A stretch of 64,000 bases of DNA from Lineus longissimus (GCF_910592395.1 NC_088324.1:12612953-12676952); one strand, 5' to 3'. Shown: positions 24,827 to 39,200, numbered from the stretch's first letter. A program made the numbers and translations. The notes: generated by a model from the sequence alone, not told the origin.

Positions 24827-26505
24827 TCATTTCTTTTGTAAGAGGCTTGCAGCAGGGACATCGAGAAACCAATGCAGTTCACCGTTCTTAGGTCGTACTC
24901 GGGCAGCTGGGAGAGGGACGGCTTCCTTGCCTTCTAGGACTCTCTGGAAAATGATAAAAAGATGCAATGTTTGAACCTTGAAATATGTTTATTGTGATTC
25001 AACTTGTCTACTGCACTCAACGACTGTGATGTTCCCCAATTCAAAACACTTCAATGTATTCAGTAGACTGTCATCATGTACTCCTGGAGACCTATTAAAA
25101 GAAGACTAAGACCTCCATAACTGCTCTGCAATATGCCATGCCAGAGCCAGACAATTTTTGATGCTTTAAAGTTGCGAGTATAAGATCAGGGTGTCCTGTT
25201 CTTTAAAAAAAGATTAAGAGTGAAGCAAATAAGTTTAAAATCAACCAACCTGAATCATCTCTGCTTTGCCACCTCCACATGAGGCAAACACACAGCAGGC
25301 AGCATTGTTCACAACAGGAAATGTCATTGTGATGCGCTTGGGTGGAGGCTTGGGGGAATCACTGATTGGAGCGATGAGTACTTTAGTTTCCTGCAAACAA
25401 AAACAAAGCTATCTACAGAGGTGAAACAGTAAATATCGTCAAAAACTTTGGAACATGTAACATTTACTGATTGCTTTAGGGTTGACCTAAATCAATAGCC
25501 CCGAGTCAATGCCCACTAATTCGAAGCTCTCCATACCTTTAATAAAGGATGACCCGGAAACAATGAGCATGTGTGTCCATCTGGTCCCATTCCAAGTAAC
25601 AGCATATCGAACCTTGGCACATCTTTTCCAGGGAAGACTTGGCGAATCTTGGCAAGATAATCCTCAGCTGCTTTTTCAACTGAAACACAAAATAGGTAAA
25701 GAAATTTCATTCTGTTTGATCTAGAAACAAGTTAAGCAATTGCCCCAATCTCCGATCCCGAGGTTTTGACCTGATAAAAAAGTGGAGACCCTACTCTAAA
25801 TCTAAAGGTCATGCATTGAACCCACTCATCCTATTCCAATGCACTTGTAATGGACCTACCTGTTACACCAGGATTTATTTTGTAGATGTGCTCATCAGAC
25901 AAGGGGACCTTTCCAAAAAGGTTATCTTTGTAGTATTTGTAAGTGCAGTCTGTATCCTCGAACGACACATGTCGCTCATCGCAGAAGAAAACTCTCCACT
26001 TGGACCAGTCTGTCTCTAAAGATGGGAGTCCTTCACAAAGGAACTTGGCAAGGCTGCCACCTGAAATTCAAACCAAATAAAGATTAAGCTGTTGGCCAAT
26101 ACTCCAGTTGATTTACAATTTTAGGCTAATTTAGTAATTGTCAGATCCGACGCCGACATCAGTCATCACGTCACGGTTCATTTCATGACTTCCCTAGCTG
26201 AAGACATTGGGTAATTAACTGACAACCATGAACATTGCCATGACCAATGTCATAGTCTTGAAGTTCCACCTGTAAAAGGTAGATGGCAGCACCGGCTACT
26301 TTAAATTGTGTGATCGATTTCAGCAAACATAAACCTTTTGACAGTCAAAAAGCAAATTGACAACCAAAATATCCTCACCTGAGAGACCTACAGAAAAGGT
26401 CCCGCTCAGCTGAATAGCTTGATTTGCTTTCTGCACAACAAATTTGCACAAAAAATCTGAAACAGTTTTGTCATTTTCGTGAATGTGTATTTTAGTGGCA
26501 GCCAT
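24827..26505 (-). CDS. PGLS: 6-phosphogluconolactonase
   Basis: Five minus-strand exons (26379-26505, 25860-26060, 25537-25679, 25250-25390, 24827-24943) join in phase into 242 residues (human PGLS is 258). The enzyme hydrolyses 6-phosphogluconolactone to 6-phosphogluconate, the second step of the oxidative pentose phosphate pathway, in the cytosol. Family hallmarks are visible: GLSGGS at residues 40-45, FFCDERHV in exon 2, and [18 protein letters not shown] from residue 139, the lactonase signature. The C-terminal [12 protein letters not shown] resembles the human end. The start is the first ATG, giving [10 protein letters not shown], and the stop is TGA at 24827-24829. It is divergently paired with ANAPC2 and convergent with centriolin. 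Confidence 0.95.
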
Positions 26506-26720
26506 TTTGAAGTAGCAAGTGATTCACTCTCCGCTCAGCCAGCACTTTAAAAAGCCAAAAATTTTGCCTAGCAATTAATTTGTTTCTTACCGACACTACA
26601 TGCAAACAAATATTGTGCATCCTATTGTTTACTTTAAACAAAATTTGGATGCGTGGCTTTTATTTTATTTGCGTCAGCAATATAAACGTACCGGTGGTTG
26701 ATAATCGATTAATAATTAAA
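26506..26720. promoter_or_regulatory. Compact bidirectional promoter between PGLS and ANAPC2
   Basis: Only 215 bp separate the two divergent ATG codons, so the genes very likely share a promoter. No element in it is diagnostic. Confidence 0.55.
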
Positions 26721-29700
26721 ATGGCGGTCGATTTGGAAGAACAAAATTGTGCATGGAATGTTATAACTGCTGCACTTTCTCCACTACATGTAATTTCAGG
26801 ATGAACTTATGATATCTTATTGTTGATAAACCTGATTGATAACGACATGGTCACAATTAGTTTGGTGCTTTATTGTTTCTTGTGAAGAAATAGTCTCTCT
26901 ATTCATCCGACAGCTGTGCATCGTCCACATAACATACATATTTTATCTATTTCCGGACAGATTTCCACCAACATGAAAAATAAGGAAAATAAATAGCTTC
27001 TCAAGTTTTCAGTGTCGGTGGGCCCTTCAAATAAGGGATGTGTCACATTGTCTTGGACTTAACATCATGACTTGACGTGTCACTGACTTCATTGTCATAC
27101 ACTCATTGAGCTGATAACTGATAACCCCTTTTTTTCAATCTCAACTTTCAGGGTGCTACAACAATCTCCGACACTCAACTTGGTCCCGCAATCAACCTGA
27201 TACAAAAATACAGCTATGGTCCAATCGTTGAAGAATGGTATCTGGAGTCGCTACAACAAGACCTCCGGCAGCAAATTGCCCCGGCATTTTGGGATAGTTT
27301 CATGGACAATTCAGAATGCCTTGTGTCACAACTGTGTTCATCAATACAAAGACTTAATGCAAGTTTGCTGGAATATCAAAGATGCACAAACATCTGTTCG
27401 AGAATTTCACAGTCTGGCGATCCCAGTTCCGATGTCAAAAGCAAAGTTGAGGCGTTGTTTAAATCTGTGATATTCTACTGCACGCCGAAACATTTTGACA
27501 ATGACGTCAATCAGTTTTATTCGCTTGCCTTCAAAGTGTTCAGGAGCCAGGGCAAGGACGAGGGTGAGTGGCTCTTATTTAGCTGCCAACCATTGCTATG
27601 TGATAGTAGTTCTGATAATTTTGTCTGATTCAAATGACTACTGGTAATAGAACACTATCTAAATGATAATGTCCACATCCACTCTCTACCAAAGATATCT
27701 TTGTGATTTGGACCTTTATTTCCAGATTGTGAAGAGGAAGGTGCTAGTACTGCCAGTTGTTCAGTTTGTACGGAAAAAGGGGCCATCTGTCAATGTCAAG
27801 ATATTCTTAGCAAATTCCACTTGGTCAACAGGTTATTGTAAGTTCACGTACAGCAGCATGGATTTTGATGATAAGATGATGCCGACCGAAATGACAATAT
27901 TAATTCACTTTGAATTTCAATTTGAAATGTATTTGACAATTCTTGTCATTTCTCGATAGTAAGAAGGAATTTATAAACATTTTTTAAAGGGGAAGGAAGC
28001 AAAAACAGCGATTCTATTTTGCTTTCTAAGCCAGCAGGCAAGAGGCAAAAATTTGTTGACTAGAGTTTTGTTTTTGCAGGAATGAGCTTGGTTTGTTGGA
28101 GAGAGTTTGCGGCGAATCCATTACCAATATTTGTCACCAGCAAATCAAGCAACACATCACTCACATGTGCAAAGGAAACTTTGAGACATCATATATGTCA
28201 ACCTTAGAAAAGGTAAACACCTTTTAGCCACACAATATTCTGTTTGTATGAATCGTCTTCTTTCCCTATCAAGCACCAGCTGAACGTAACTGGGGTCAAA
28301 AATGTTATGTAATCTTACCCTGATGACGACTCACATGAGCAACTAACTACCTGTGAGATTCTTGAAACTTCTATAATGATTTATCGATGAAGTTTATCCC
28401 GCCTAAGTGTGCTGATTGAAGTTGTTCAAACCTCCCCATTCTAAATTTCTTAATAGGTTTCCCTTGAGGCTACAGACGTGGTCATTTCTATTCAGTTATG
28501 ATTGCTACAATCTATTATTCATCAAGTATTCTTTTCTTGCAGTGGTTAGAAAAGAAAGTGGTCGGTTGGCTTGCGTGGGTTTATGAAGGAACTATCACGA
28601 CGTCGCAAAATAATGTCGAGTCATTTCATAGTCGATTGCATCACTTCCTGTCGGAGACATATGCTGATGCGAGAATCCATGAACTTTTTGACATCATTAT
28701 CGAATTTCCTGAGTCAGAGCCAGCAATTTTGGATTTGAAAACATGCCTTGAGAAAACAGATCTGAGAAGTACGCTATTGGTGTCATTGAAAAATGCCCTG
28801 GAGACAAGGTTGCTACATCCAGGTTGGTACGATTTGTTTTAGGTTCGTTAAAACAACCCCTGAGCATTTGAGTTTTGGTACATTCCACTGTTGAAGGGTA
28901 ATGGCCTGCCTCGGGAGTTCTTCTGTATATTTGAGAGAGAAAGCTACAACTTCCATAGTGTAATCTTCGTTAGTTTTGTTCTTGATACAATATGTCCAGA
29001 CTCTTCAATCACTATGTTTTAAAATGTTCTCTTCCTTGATCAGGTGTGAACACTGCTGACATTCTCACTGCATATATCTCTGCCATCCGAGCGTTGAGGG
29101 TTTTGGATCCAACCGGCGTCATCCTAGAGTTGGTGTGTGAACCAGTCAGAAAATACCTCAGGTAGATAAAATGTAACTAAGATGTGAAGATAAATACAAT
29201 GATGAGTGTCCTGATTGCACTCTGAGTGATGCTGTCTAAAGTTGGTAAAGTCAGAGAACAGAATCAGCTTTTATCTCCACCTGGTCCTTGTCTCCAACAA
29301 AGGCAGCTCCATCGCACCATGATAGGAAGTAACTAACCATCCCTGTGAGTGTGAATACATGGACCAGTCCCCCTTCACTTTCTCTAAGGTTGCCAAACTC
29401 AATGCTGCTCAGACAACCAAGTTTTGCCAAGTCGAGGAACAAATACCTTCGTAACCAGACCCGACTATGTCTTCTGTTGACACAGAGCAGAAGATTGTTA
29501 CAGCTGGAAATTTTTTGTCTTGATAGCGTCGCCAACATTTTCCTTTGTAAGTGAGAATGTTCATGTCTTCTTTCTTCAGGAACCGTAATGACACTGTTCG
29601 CTGCATCGTGTCTAGTCTGACCGAGGAAGGAAGCAGTGACCTTTCTGACGAACTCTGTAAGGCACAGCCATTGGTCCTCGATGAGAGTTACCATAGCGAT

Positions 29701-31950
29701 GATGTGGGCGAGGACTGGGAGCAGTGGGTACCTGACCCAGTTGATGCTGATCCAGGTATAATTCTGTTGAAGTTTTTCTCAGCATTGTTAAAGTAGATTA
29801 TGAGAGTGTACATAAACAAGTGGTAGGCAAACAGGATCTGTGGAGAAACTTGGTGCTTCCTGTTGGCAAGTTACCAAAGCAGTGGTGAGAGGAAAACACC
29901 ATTATTTTCCACCTTGATCCGTCTGCGCTTGGCAGCAAAAGTTAGTTGTCTCCTGCGTCTTATTACAGGAAAAACCTCCAAGAGTCGACGCTCTTCTGAC
30001 ATCATCAGCATGTTGGTCAACATCTATGGAAGCAAGGAACTCTTCGTGAATGAATACCGCAACCTCCTCGCTGATCGCATCCTAACACAGTTCAGCTACG
30101 ATACTGAGAAAGAGATCCGATACCTGGAGCTGCTGAAGTTGAGGTTCGGCGAGGCACAGTTACATTACTGTGAGGTGATGCTGAAGGATGTGGCAGACTC
30201 GCGGAGGATCAATCATCATATTACTGATGCCAAGAACAAGAAAATAGTACCAGATGAGGCAAGTATACGGCTATTTGTGCGAACTTGCTAACCAAAGTCA
30301 TCCTGAAGTTGGTTAACGGGAGAAATTCCAGAAGAGTGAGAAATGCACTTTGTTCATTCCTCCTTCAAAATTAGGGGCTGCCTATCTAAAAGGTGTCTGA
30401 TGATCCAAACAATGCTGGGGTTAATTCTGATCACCTTTCCTTGTTCTGTCCACCAAGTTCAATTAGAAACGTTCCTTCTTTTTACCCAGGGTATACCAGT
30501 AAATGCCATGGTCCTCTCAGCACAGTTCTGGCCATCATTCCGAGAAGAGAAGATAGAACTTCCAGAAGAGTTACAGTCATCGCTGGATACATACACCAAA
30601 GCATTTGAAACATTGAAGGGCAACAGGACGCTTAGCTGGAAGCCTCATCTAGGTAGGTTCATGCAAGGCAGTACCAGGACAGTTCCCCCGTGGATGATAC
30701 CATACCTGTTGGACATTTTGTAATCCCTGGACAATTCTTACAAGAGGGCAGTTCACCACAAAGGAAAATTTGTCACTGGAGGACAACAGTTTGTCCTAAA
30801 AGTCAAGTAATCTCTGAGAACAGACGAACTTGAAATCATAGTCTATCCAGTGATAGTTTGACTGATTGTGATGGAGCTTATGTTGGGAACAATTTAATCA
30901 AAATGTGTGAGGTGTATTTCTCATTTTATTTTGCAGGCTTGATGAATGTTGAGATCGAGTTGAAAGACCGCAAGATAGAACTGAATGTTTCTCCAGTCCA
31001 TGCCACTATTCTCTGGTATTTTCAGGAAAAACGTAAGTGATGATAATAATTTCTCGCGTTACTTCGGTCAATCCATGATAAGAGCGATGGCAAGGTCTGG
31101 TGGCCAACATGTTCTAATCATCATCCAAACATGATGGGTCAGATGCAGATGACCTTGTTTGCATTGCTTTGAAATGCTAATTGATGCCTTGCGGATGCAG
31201 ACTTTGAACAATAGCCTCTTCATTTCAGCCAAGTGGACAATTGAGGAATTAGGGAAGGTGATGCACATGCCAAGCTCGGCCTTACGACGGAAGATCACGT
31301 TTTGGCAGAGTCAGGGTATCTTGAAGGAGGAAGCTACAGACACATTCACTCTCCTTGAGGAGCAGAGAGGACGACATCATGACATCGTGGTGGTGGAGGA
31401 TGACGAGATAGAGTCTGCGATGGCATCATCTCAGGATCAGAGAGAGGAAGAACTACAGGTAAATATTTGATGCGAATCTTTTGAAATGTCCACTGTTGTG
31501 TCTTTTTCTGTCCATTGCACTAGGACAGTTTCCATCAATCAATGAACTGATTAGCAAATCCAAAGGATGCAAGGTAGTACCTCAATTGGTACATGCTAGG
31601 TTTTGCATCCCTAACATCTTTTTCAAGACACTTCCCATTGCCAACTTTACCTTCAACATTTGTTTGTTAATATTGCCCTATCTGTTCTAATTCTATAAAT
31701 ACAATGCTGAAAATCTATCTTGTGTTTATTTCAGGTTTACTGGTCCTACATTGTCGGCATGCTGACAAACTTAGAATCTCTTCCCTTGGAACGTATCCAT
31801 TCGATGTTGAAAATGTTTGCAATGCAAGGTCCGACAACATCTGAGTGCAGTATACCTGAACTGAAAGCATTCTTGGATAGGAAAGTGAAAGAACAAAAGT
31901 TGATATATTCTGGAGGTGTCTATAGACTTGCAGGAAAGGGTGGCTCATAG
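26721..31950 (+). CDS. ANAPC2: Anaphase-promoting complex subunit 2 (cullin-like)
   Basis: Twelve exons (26721-26789, 27152-27563, 27726-27831, 28080-28212, 28543-28822, 29044-29161, 29580-29755, 29969-30258, 30490-30652, 30937-31032, 31229-31458, 31735-31950) join into about 762 residues (human 822). ANAPC2 is the cullin-family scaffold that holds the RING subunit ANAPC11 in the APC/C ubiquitin ligase. Characteristic stretches are the cullin-homology segment with DIISMLVNIYGSKELFVNEY and NLLADRIL, the EFWP-like AQFWPSFREEKIELPEE, and the C-terminal winged helix WTIEELGKVMHMPSSALRRK through NLESLPLERIHSMLKMF to VYRLAGKGGS. The intron after 30258 begins with GC, not GT. The first exon is short (23 codons) and its start is the first ATG in the PGLS-ANAPC2 gap. 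Confidence 0.94.
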
Positions 31951-33272
31951 GAGTTTCCCCCTCAGGCTGTTGCTCTGTTGGGAGTGACTGGGAAAGTTTT
32001 AAGATGTCCGAAACTGATACAGATAATTTGAAGGACAGGAATGGACTTATCCTATGATGAACATTCAATTATGGTTGAACCCCAACCATTTTATATGGTG
32101 ACACCAGGGACCCCTTGAGAATCAGTTACCAATGGTCTTAAGGTGAACCCTTACTTTTTACAAAATTTTCCATTACCCATGGACAGTTCACTGAAAATCT
32201 GAAACCTGGTCACCTAATTATCTTATGTGAATGAATGTGTGTGTTACATGGAGAAATGTATGCACTGGAGATTATGAAATAAAATGAACAGGTACTCTAT
32301 TAGTCATTGCTTTTGTTTATGTCTTCAACCATTCTGTGGGAACAATTCCAGTCACAGTTGTATCAGCTCATGACATCAATCAACATCATGCATCACAAGC
32401 TGACACTAAGTTACTAACAGAGCCAGCAAATAATGTTACAAAGATGCAATGGATCTTGCATGGGGTGATTAGCTTTACCCCTTCACCTTGTTGTTTTTCT
32501 GGTATAAAAACATGAACCCTGAAAACATGAACCCTGAAAAGTAAATGAGTGATGGTTTGATGGACCAAACCTTGAAAAATAACACCCTGTAATAACCAGC
32601 TGGACGAGTTTGAAGTTAGAATTGATAACCAGCTAGATCAGTGAAGCGTGTCCACCTTGATAACCAACTGGAAGAGTCATCTTCAGAATTTCGACCATAC
32701 ACCAAAAAATAATTGGCTGGTCATTAAAATTTCGATTAAAATGTAGGATGTTTTTGTAATGGCGTGAAATTAATGAAATCTTTTTATTGACGCTTTTTTT
32801 CATAATTCATTCTCCAAACGTCGGCAATGGTCATCATCGTCGTCAAGCCTCACTCGACCTACTGCAATCGTGCCAGAGGTCTCATTAGGGAGTTGTTTTG
32901 TATTCATGCGCGGCCAACCCATAATTGTAGTTCCTAAAAATCATTGATTTCTTGGTTTTCACAGTATGCCAGTTTTGATTTAGCAGTTGTTTAGGCAAAG
33001 ACATGTTTTTTTGGAGTTTTTGAAATCTTAAGTGCTACTCAATAAGCGGCTAACAAGAAACTACGCATTTTACTGTTGTTGCCGACGTATGAGTACCTTG
33101 AACTTGGAATGTGCGTCGGCCCCATGTTGAAATGCCGTCCAGTGCCAGTTCGTGCGTTTTTCGCTGATTTGTGCAAAATTCAACGTCATCATCGCGTACA
33201 TTCGGGAAAAACTCCCTAACGAGACCTAAACAGCGCCATCGTTGTCTTGTGGTCAATATTGTAACCAGAATC
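31951..33272. other. ANAPC2 3' UTR and CDC73 upstream region
   Basis: A polyadenylation-like AATAAA lies at about 32278-32283, roughly 330 bp after the ANAPC2 stop. Farther on are small imperfect duplications (catgaaccctgaaaa twice near 32511-32539; gataaccagctgga-like three times near 32592-32672). The last 250 bp before the CDC73 ATG are the probable promoter. No exon is seen. Confidence 0.5.
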
Positions 33273-36200
33273 ATGGCGGACGTCCTGAGTGTTTTGCGTC
33301 AATATAACATACAAAAGAAGGAAATTCATGAAAAAGATGAGCAAGTTATTTTCGGAGAGTTCGCTTGGCCGAAAGCTGCTAAAACCAACTACCTAATTTG
33401 GGGGTAAGATCCGTTTAAACTCTCTCGAATTTTGCAATTGAAGTCTCCAAATTGAAGATGCAATGTTGTGATTTTTGTCGTGTTGCGAAATGCACGAAAA
33501 ATGTACACAAGACAATACACATGTAGTTGTTGTGTATTCATGTACATTGTAATAATGTATATTGGAATGCCATCCCTGCTGATGTCATGTTTTTGTTCAT
33601 GTTGTTGTGATTGAGGCTGGTGTAGGTAGTGGCCGCACAGTTGACAGTAATTGTTTACAACCATCAAAAATTGTTTATAATGAACAGTGACGATAGTCGA
33701 CAGCAAAACAGCATCTGATCAAGCGTGCAACCGTTACTGGAAGTGGAACTGTTTCTCGGCCTCTGAGTCTGAACTGTTTCTTGGCCTCTGACTTTCACAT
33801 TTGAAAATAGCCGGAGCTGTTTTTCAATCCCATGAATGACTATGAGTTTGATGTCGGTATTTCTTTGTCAATGACGATGTGAAGACTCAAGTGTGGGTAC
33901 CAAATTGTCAGTTACACATAAGTTAAATGCTGAGCCTGAGGGAAGCGACTGTGTAGGCCAAACTGTAATTGTGGCAATCTCTTCCAGCAACTCATGTCTT
34001 TGGGTGTATTTCAGAACTGGCAAAGATGGCATCCCAAAAGAGTACTACACATTGGATTGTATCCTCTTCTTGTTAAAGAATGTCCACTTGGCTCATCCCC
34101 TCTATGTCAGGCAGGCTGCGGTAAGAGAACTATTCAAGAATCTATAGCTAGAGGACACTCATATTTGTCACTTCATGAATTGAGTAGATGAGGTCGGTCT
34201 GTGTGTTTAATTTTGAGAAAGTATCTTGTCCTTAGTGTCCTCGTAATCCATTCTCTCAAAATCAGTAATTTGTGATCCCAATCTTATTCTTCCCTCCAAA
34301 TAAGGGCAAATCTATCATTTCAAGGCTGAATGATATTTCAATTGTTTGATTCACACCTGGCTAATCTGGTTATATATGCATTGACCCATCATATTTCAAT
34401 TTTATATTTCAGGCGGCCAATGTGCCTGTGGTACGTCGACCCGATCGTAAAGAGTTGTTGGCCTGTCTCAATGGAGAAACAACCACATCAGCCAGTATCG
34501 ACAAGAGTGCTCCTCTGGAAATATCCTTACAAAGGCCGACACAAGGTAAATATCAACCTGGCAGTAGCCCTAGTTTGGAACTATTTCTTGGTCTTAAAGT
34601 GTTGACCTTCAAATAAGTGGAATTCTGTTTAGCAAAAAATAACCTCTCTGCACTTTCTGTTTTCAGTCAAAAGGACTGCAGATGTGCCACAGGGCAGTGA
34701 GATTGAAAAATTCAAGAAACCAAGACTAGAAGAAGAAGTACTCAAAGACAAAGAAAGATTAGCAGCCAAGCTAGATGCACCAAAAGAAACCTCTGTGCTC
34801 CCCGACCAGATCAAATCTTCTTCACTCTCTGAGGCCATGTCGATTGAAAAAATTGCCGCCATCAAAGCCAAACGTCTGGCCAAGAAACGTTCTATGATCA
34901 AGGCAGACGACGTGGAGTTGGGCTCCGGTATGGTTGAACAGAGAAGTTTTGTGGATGCTGAGGTGGATGTGACGCGTGATATTGTCAGTCGAGAAAGACA
35001 GTGGAGGACAAGAACAACTATTCTTCAGAGTACAGGAAAGGTGAGCTTCTTCCTCCTTTTCTTAAACATTTGATTTTTGGGGATCAATGGGGAGTCAAAT
35101 TTTCTGCCATGAGTTGGGTAAGGGAGCTGTCTGTCTTCACTACATTTTTTTGGCCTCTTCACTGCTTGGAGTCTAGGTCTTCTCTTGGTAGCCATTGATA
35201 CCAAGGCGAAGATGGAAAGAAAAGGCACCAACAGATCTGGGGGTTTCAAACCTGTGACACTTGGATTAAGAGCATGTGACCATTATGCCACAGCGCTCTA
35301 AAATGAACTATAAAATGTGATGCATTTCTGATTTCCTTTTCAGGTCTTTGCGAAAAATGTGTTTGGGATCATGCAGGCGATCAAAGCAAGAGAGGAGGGT
35401 AGTCACAAGCAACCTTCACATCACCATGGTCACCATCATAGTTCGTCTTCGTCATCTCATAATCAAAACACAGCAGTAAGTGATTGTTTAAAATTCCTGG
35501 GGGGAAAATGTGGGAATTTTTAGAATGTACTCGGTAGACCAGCTTTTGTCTATTCATCATTCTGTTGTCTTAAAGAGTTGATTGCCTATTCCAGCCTCGG
35601 CCTGCACAAGCAGTGGCGTACAACAGATACGATCAGGAGAGATTTAGTGGAAAAAAAGGTAAAAATAATTTTTGTTGGCAATTCAGCAATTATTGGAATA
35701 TGCAATTGCCTCTCCAAAAATGTCAGATTAAATTTGCAAAGCATGCTGCACGTTCCTCTGAAAGGCTCACTTTGACACTACATTCGAAATTCCATTTAGC
35801 AAAGATTAAGACCTGGTACTATTTCAAGCTATGATTCAAGTACGATTCAAATGCTGCTGGCAGTTGGGTTAATCTTGTGAATATTTTGATGTCATGAATG
35901 CAATTTAGTTCTTACATTTTACAGAAACGGATGATTTCAAAATTGACACCATGGGAACGTATCACGGCATGACTCTGAAGTCTCTGACGGAGGGTGCATC
36001 TGCTCGGAAGGCACCGACACCACAGCCAGCTGCTCCTGCACCGACACCACGACCCATCTCACACGCCAGACCGTCACCGGGACAGAAAAAAGGTAATAAG
36101 TCCTGTAAGGTTGGCAACAGCAGAATGCAATATGAAGTGTCAGTGTCTACCAAAGTGTAATCTTCTCGCAACCCCAGTACACCTAGAAGACGGGTATCGG

Positions 36201-39200
36201 GCATGCCCAATCATGTTCCTTTCTTGCAAAGACCACCTCAAACATTCTAGCACTATTCTTTTAAGTGCTGTTATGTTGGGGTAAATATTTAGTTCTTGCA
36301 GAGAAGTGAGAAATTCATTCTTGATGACCGTGTATACTTTGGGTTAAATTTTTATTTTTTTGTTTTCATTCTAAAGGTCTTTAGTTTTTTGTTTAGTTTC
36401 ATTATTGCAAGGCTCAGGAGAGTTACCACGTGAGTTTGATGTCTGGTCTAGTGGTGCACAAATATGCAATTCTGCACATTGATGTTTCATGTCAGGGTGC
36501 GATACATCAATCAGAATCTCAGAAGTGAAGATGAATGAAGTGAACTGCATTATAAACCAGTTATAACTGAGTTATAAACCAGTCGTCTGTGGCTGGAAAC
36601 AAGATGCTATTGAATGATGTAATGAAATGAACAGTCTGCCATTAAAGATTGCCAAGTTAGTGATAGTTAGAATCTATTTTCCAGGCTCAAGGACTCCTAT
36701 TATCATCATCCCGGCCGCTACCACGTCTCTCATCACAATGTATAATGCAAAAGATATATTACAGGATTACAGGTAAGTGTGTAGATATGATTTGTGTATC
36801 ATGAGTATCGGTTATGATAAACATGAATGAAGGCCTTCCATACAACCAGATGTCAAACTCAGTTTGCATGGATGATTCATGCGGGTAGCCCTTGTCAAGC
36901 TGCTTATAAATTCACTTCAAGCTGGCAGAGTGGAACTGAAACTTTGAAAGTCTACATTTCCTTTCAGATTTTTCAGCACAGAGGAAAAGAAGCAGCAAGG
37001 TGTGCGGCGTGATAATGAGGTGCTGATCCAGCGACGGAAAGATGCAGGAGGCCTCACAGTGCCATACCGGATCATCGATAACCCTTCAAAATTATCAAGA
37101 GAAGATTGGTAAGACTGGTGAAATTTAAACCGTAGTAAGACAAAGAATTTGAGAACAGAACATTTTGCATCACAGCTTTTTGACTTGCTTATTCTGATGC
37201 CCAATGGAAATTTACAATAAAAACAAAATCTGAAATGAAGGAGGCAATTCAGTTTTTTAGAAATTGATATGTACAAATTTTATTTTCCCCTTGCTTTCTG
37301 TACAAAAAGCTCATTTGACATTAAAGTTGAAAATTATGGTATCCAGGGTACCAAGTTAGGTTATTCATTGCAAAATAAATCATGTTTTTCTGGAATTTCT
37401 CTCGGTAGCAAACTCTGTTATATCAAAGAGCACATTGTCATTTTGTCCTTAGATTTAGCACATATTACCCACACATTCACTCTTGAAATTTCCATTCACA
37501 AACTGACACGACTTCGATCTGCAATGAGATCAGAAGCACAAAGTCCTGTCGATCCTCGCTCATCCTCATTCTCAGACACCTCAAACTCATGTTCTGGTAC
37601 TGCAAAATATTGTCCTGATTCCTTGAGTAAACTTCCTGCAGTGTCTCTGATCTGTTTCTGCAAATTTGCACAAACCTTCGTGAATGTTTCCTTGGTTAGT
37701 GTGAGTATTGACCGCCTCATAAGCAGCGCGTTACGCATACGGCATTGCGTTGATCTCCTGGCCTGGTTCTGTCCCAGTCTCTTTGGTTGATTGTTCCCCT
37801 GCCTTCTGTTAGCTTCACAATGTCCTGGTCTTTGGATTGCCTGCAGTTCATCGGATAAGTCCTTCAGTTGCATTTCTGAAGGGATAAAAAATAAGAGTGG
37901 ATTAGAGTGGGCCTCACAATTTGACAATTTACACATTTAACATCTCACTACACTTGGAGCTAGCTTGGCCCTTTTGAAAATCAATCCAGTCTTCTAATGG
38001 CCCCTCAAACAATATGCCCAGTATCATAAGTGAGTCCAGTTTTCGGTGCAATATTTACAAGTGTAGCATAAAGACTCTTCAAAACTAGGGACACCCCGAA
38101 TTAACATACTGCCTACTTACCAACAAATTCAATCTGTGAAGCTGCTTGGTCATGACGCTTCATCAAGTCCAAAAGATTTTTAGCAGCGTTGAAAACATCC
38201 ATCCTGTGTCCTTGCAGCAAACTTGACTACTGAATATTCTCCCTCGAAAACTCACAAATATTGAACAATTGACGTCTTTTGAGTAATGTGCTCAACTTGT
38301 CAAAATGTGATGCTTACTCAGTCCTCCGCAGCTCAATTATGTCTCTCTAATTATTGAGAAGCAGGTGTGAAAATGCACAAAATTAGAAGCAGGGCTGTAA
38401 ATAAGATACAAAATTCTGATGGATAAATGCTGCTTCCAATATTGAAAAGTCCTGTGATGTGAACTTGGTGGAGCTTCTTTGCAGAATGTTCTAAAAAGAA
38501 AATTACTCAATTTTATACAGATGGTCTGATTGTTGTTTTACAAGAGTGTAAATCTGGCAATAATTCTTGATTACCCAACTTGAGTGCCCCCTGCTGCCAT
38601 TCCAATCTTGGGGTCAGGCACCTTCTCCATCAGCCCCAAAACAATACATTACTGATTGGACCTGGACTAATTAAACTTTCATTAATGAGTCAATTACAAT
38701 AGCATTTGTTTTGGTAGGAATGCTGTGATCAATTGGGCATTTGTCCTCCACTTCAAGGATTGTTTAATTGCTGGTGTGTTCTTTTGATCTTTTCTGATGA
38801 AAGTGTTTAAAATTTGTTTGTAGACAGCATCTTGCTATGACCAGCTGTTTGATTTTGCTCCGGCCCTGGCTGTGATAGAGAGAGCCTTTTGATGGAACCC
38901 GGGACTTTGTTTACCCTTCCTGCTTCTGGCTAAATTTCTAGTCCTTTTAGCCAAATTAATAAGATTTAGTCAGCATCTTGCTAAATGCAGCTGTCTAAAT
39001 TATCCTGCAGGTAATAGTTGAATTCATTCATATTATTCAAGGAATGGAGGGCGTATCTGTTTTGTACTCCCCTTTTCATAGGGTAATTCATCCAATTGTT
39101 TTTACTATCTTAGCTGTGTGCCCACACCCCTGGCCCTATCCAAAGGAGATTGATGGCCTGGCCATTATTGGACCAAACCCTGAACAACAACCAGTCTCAT

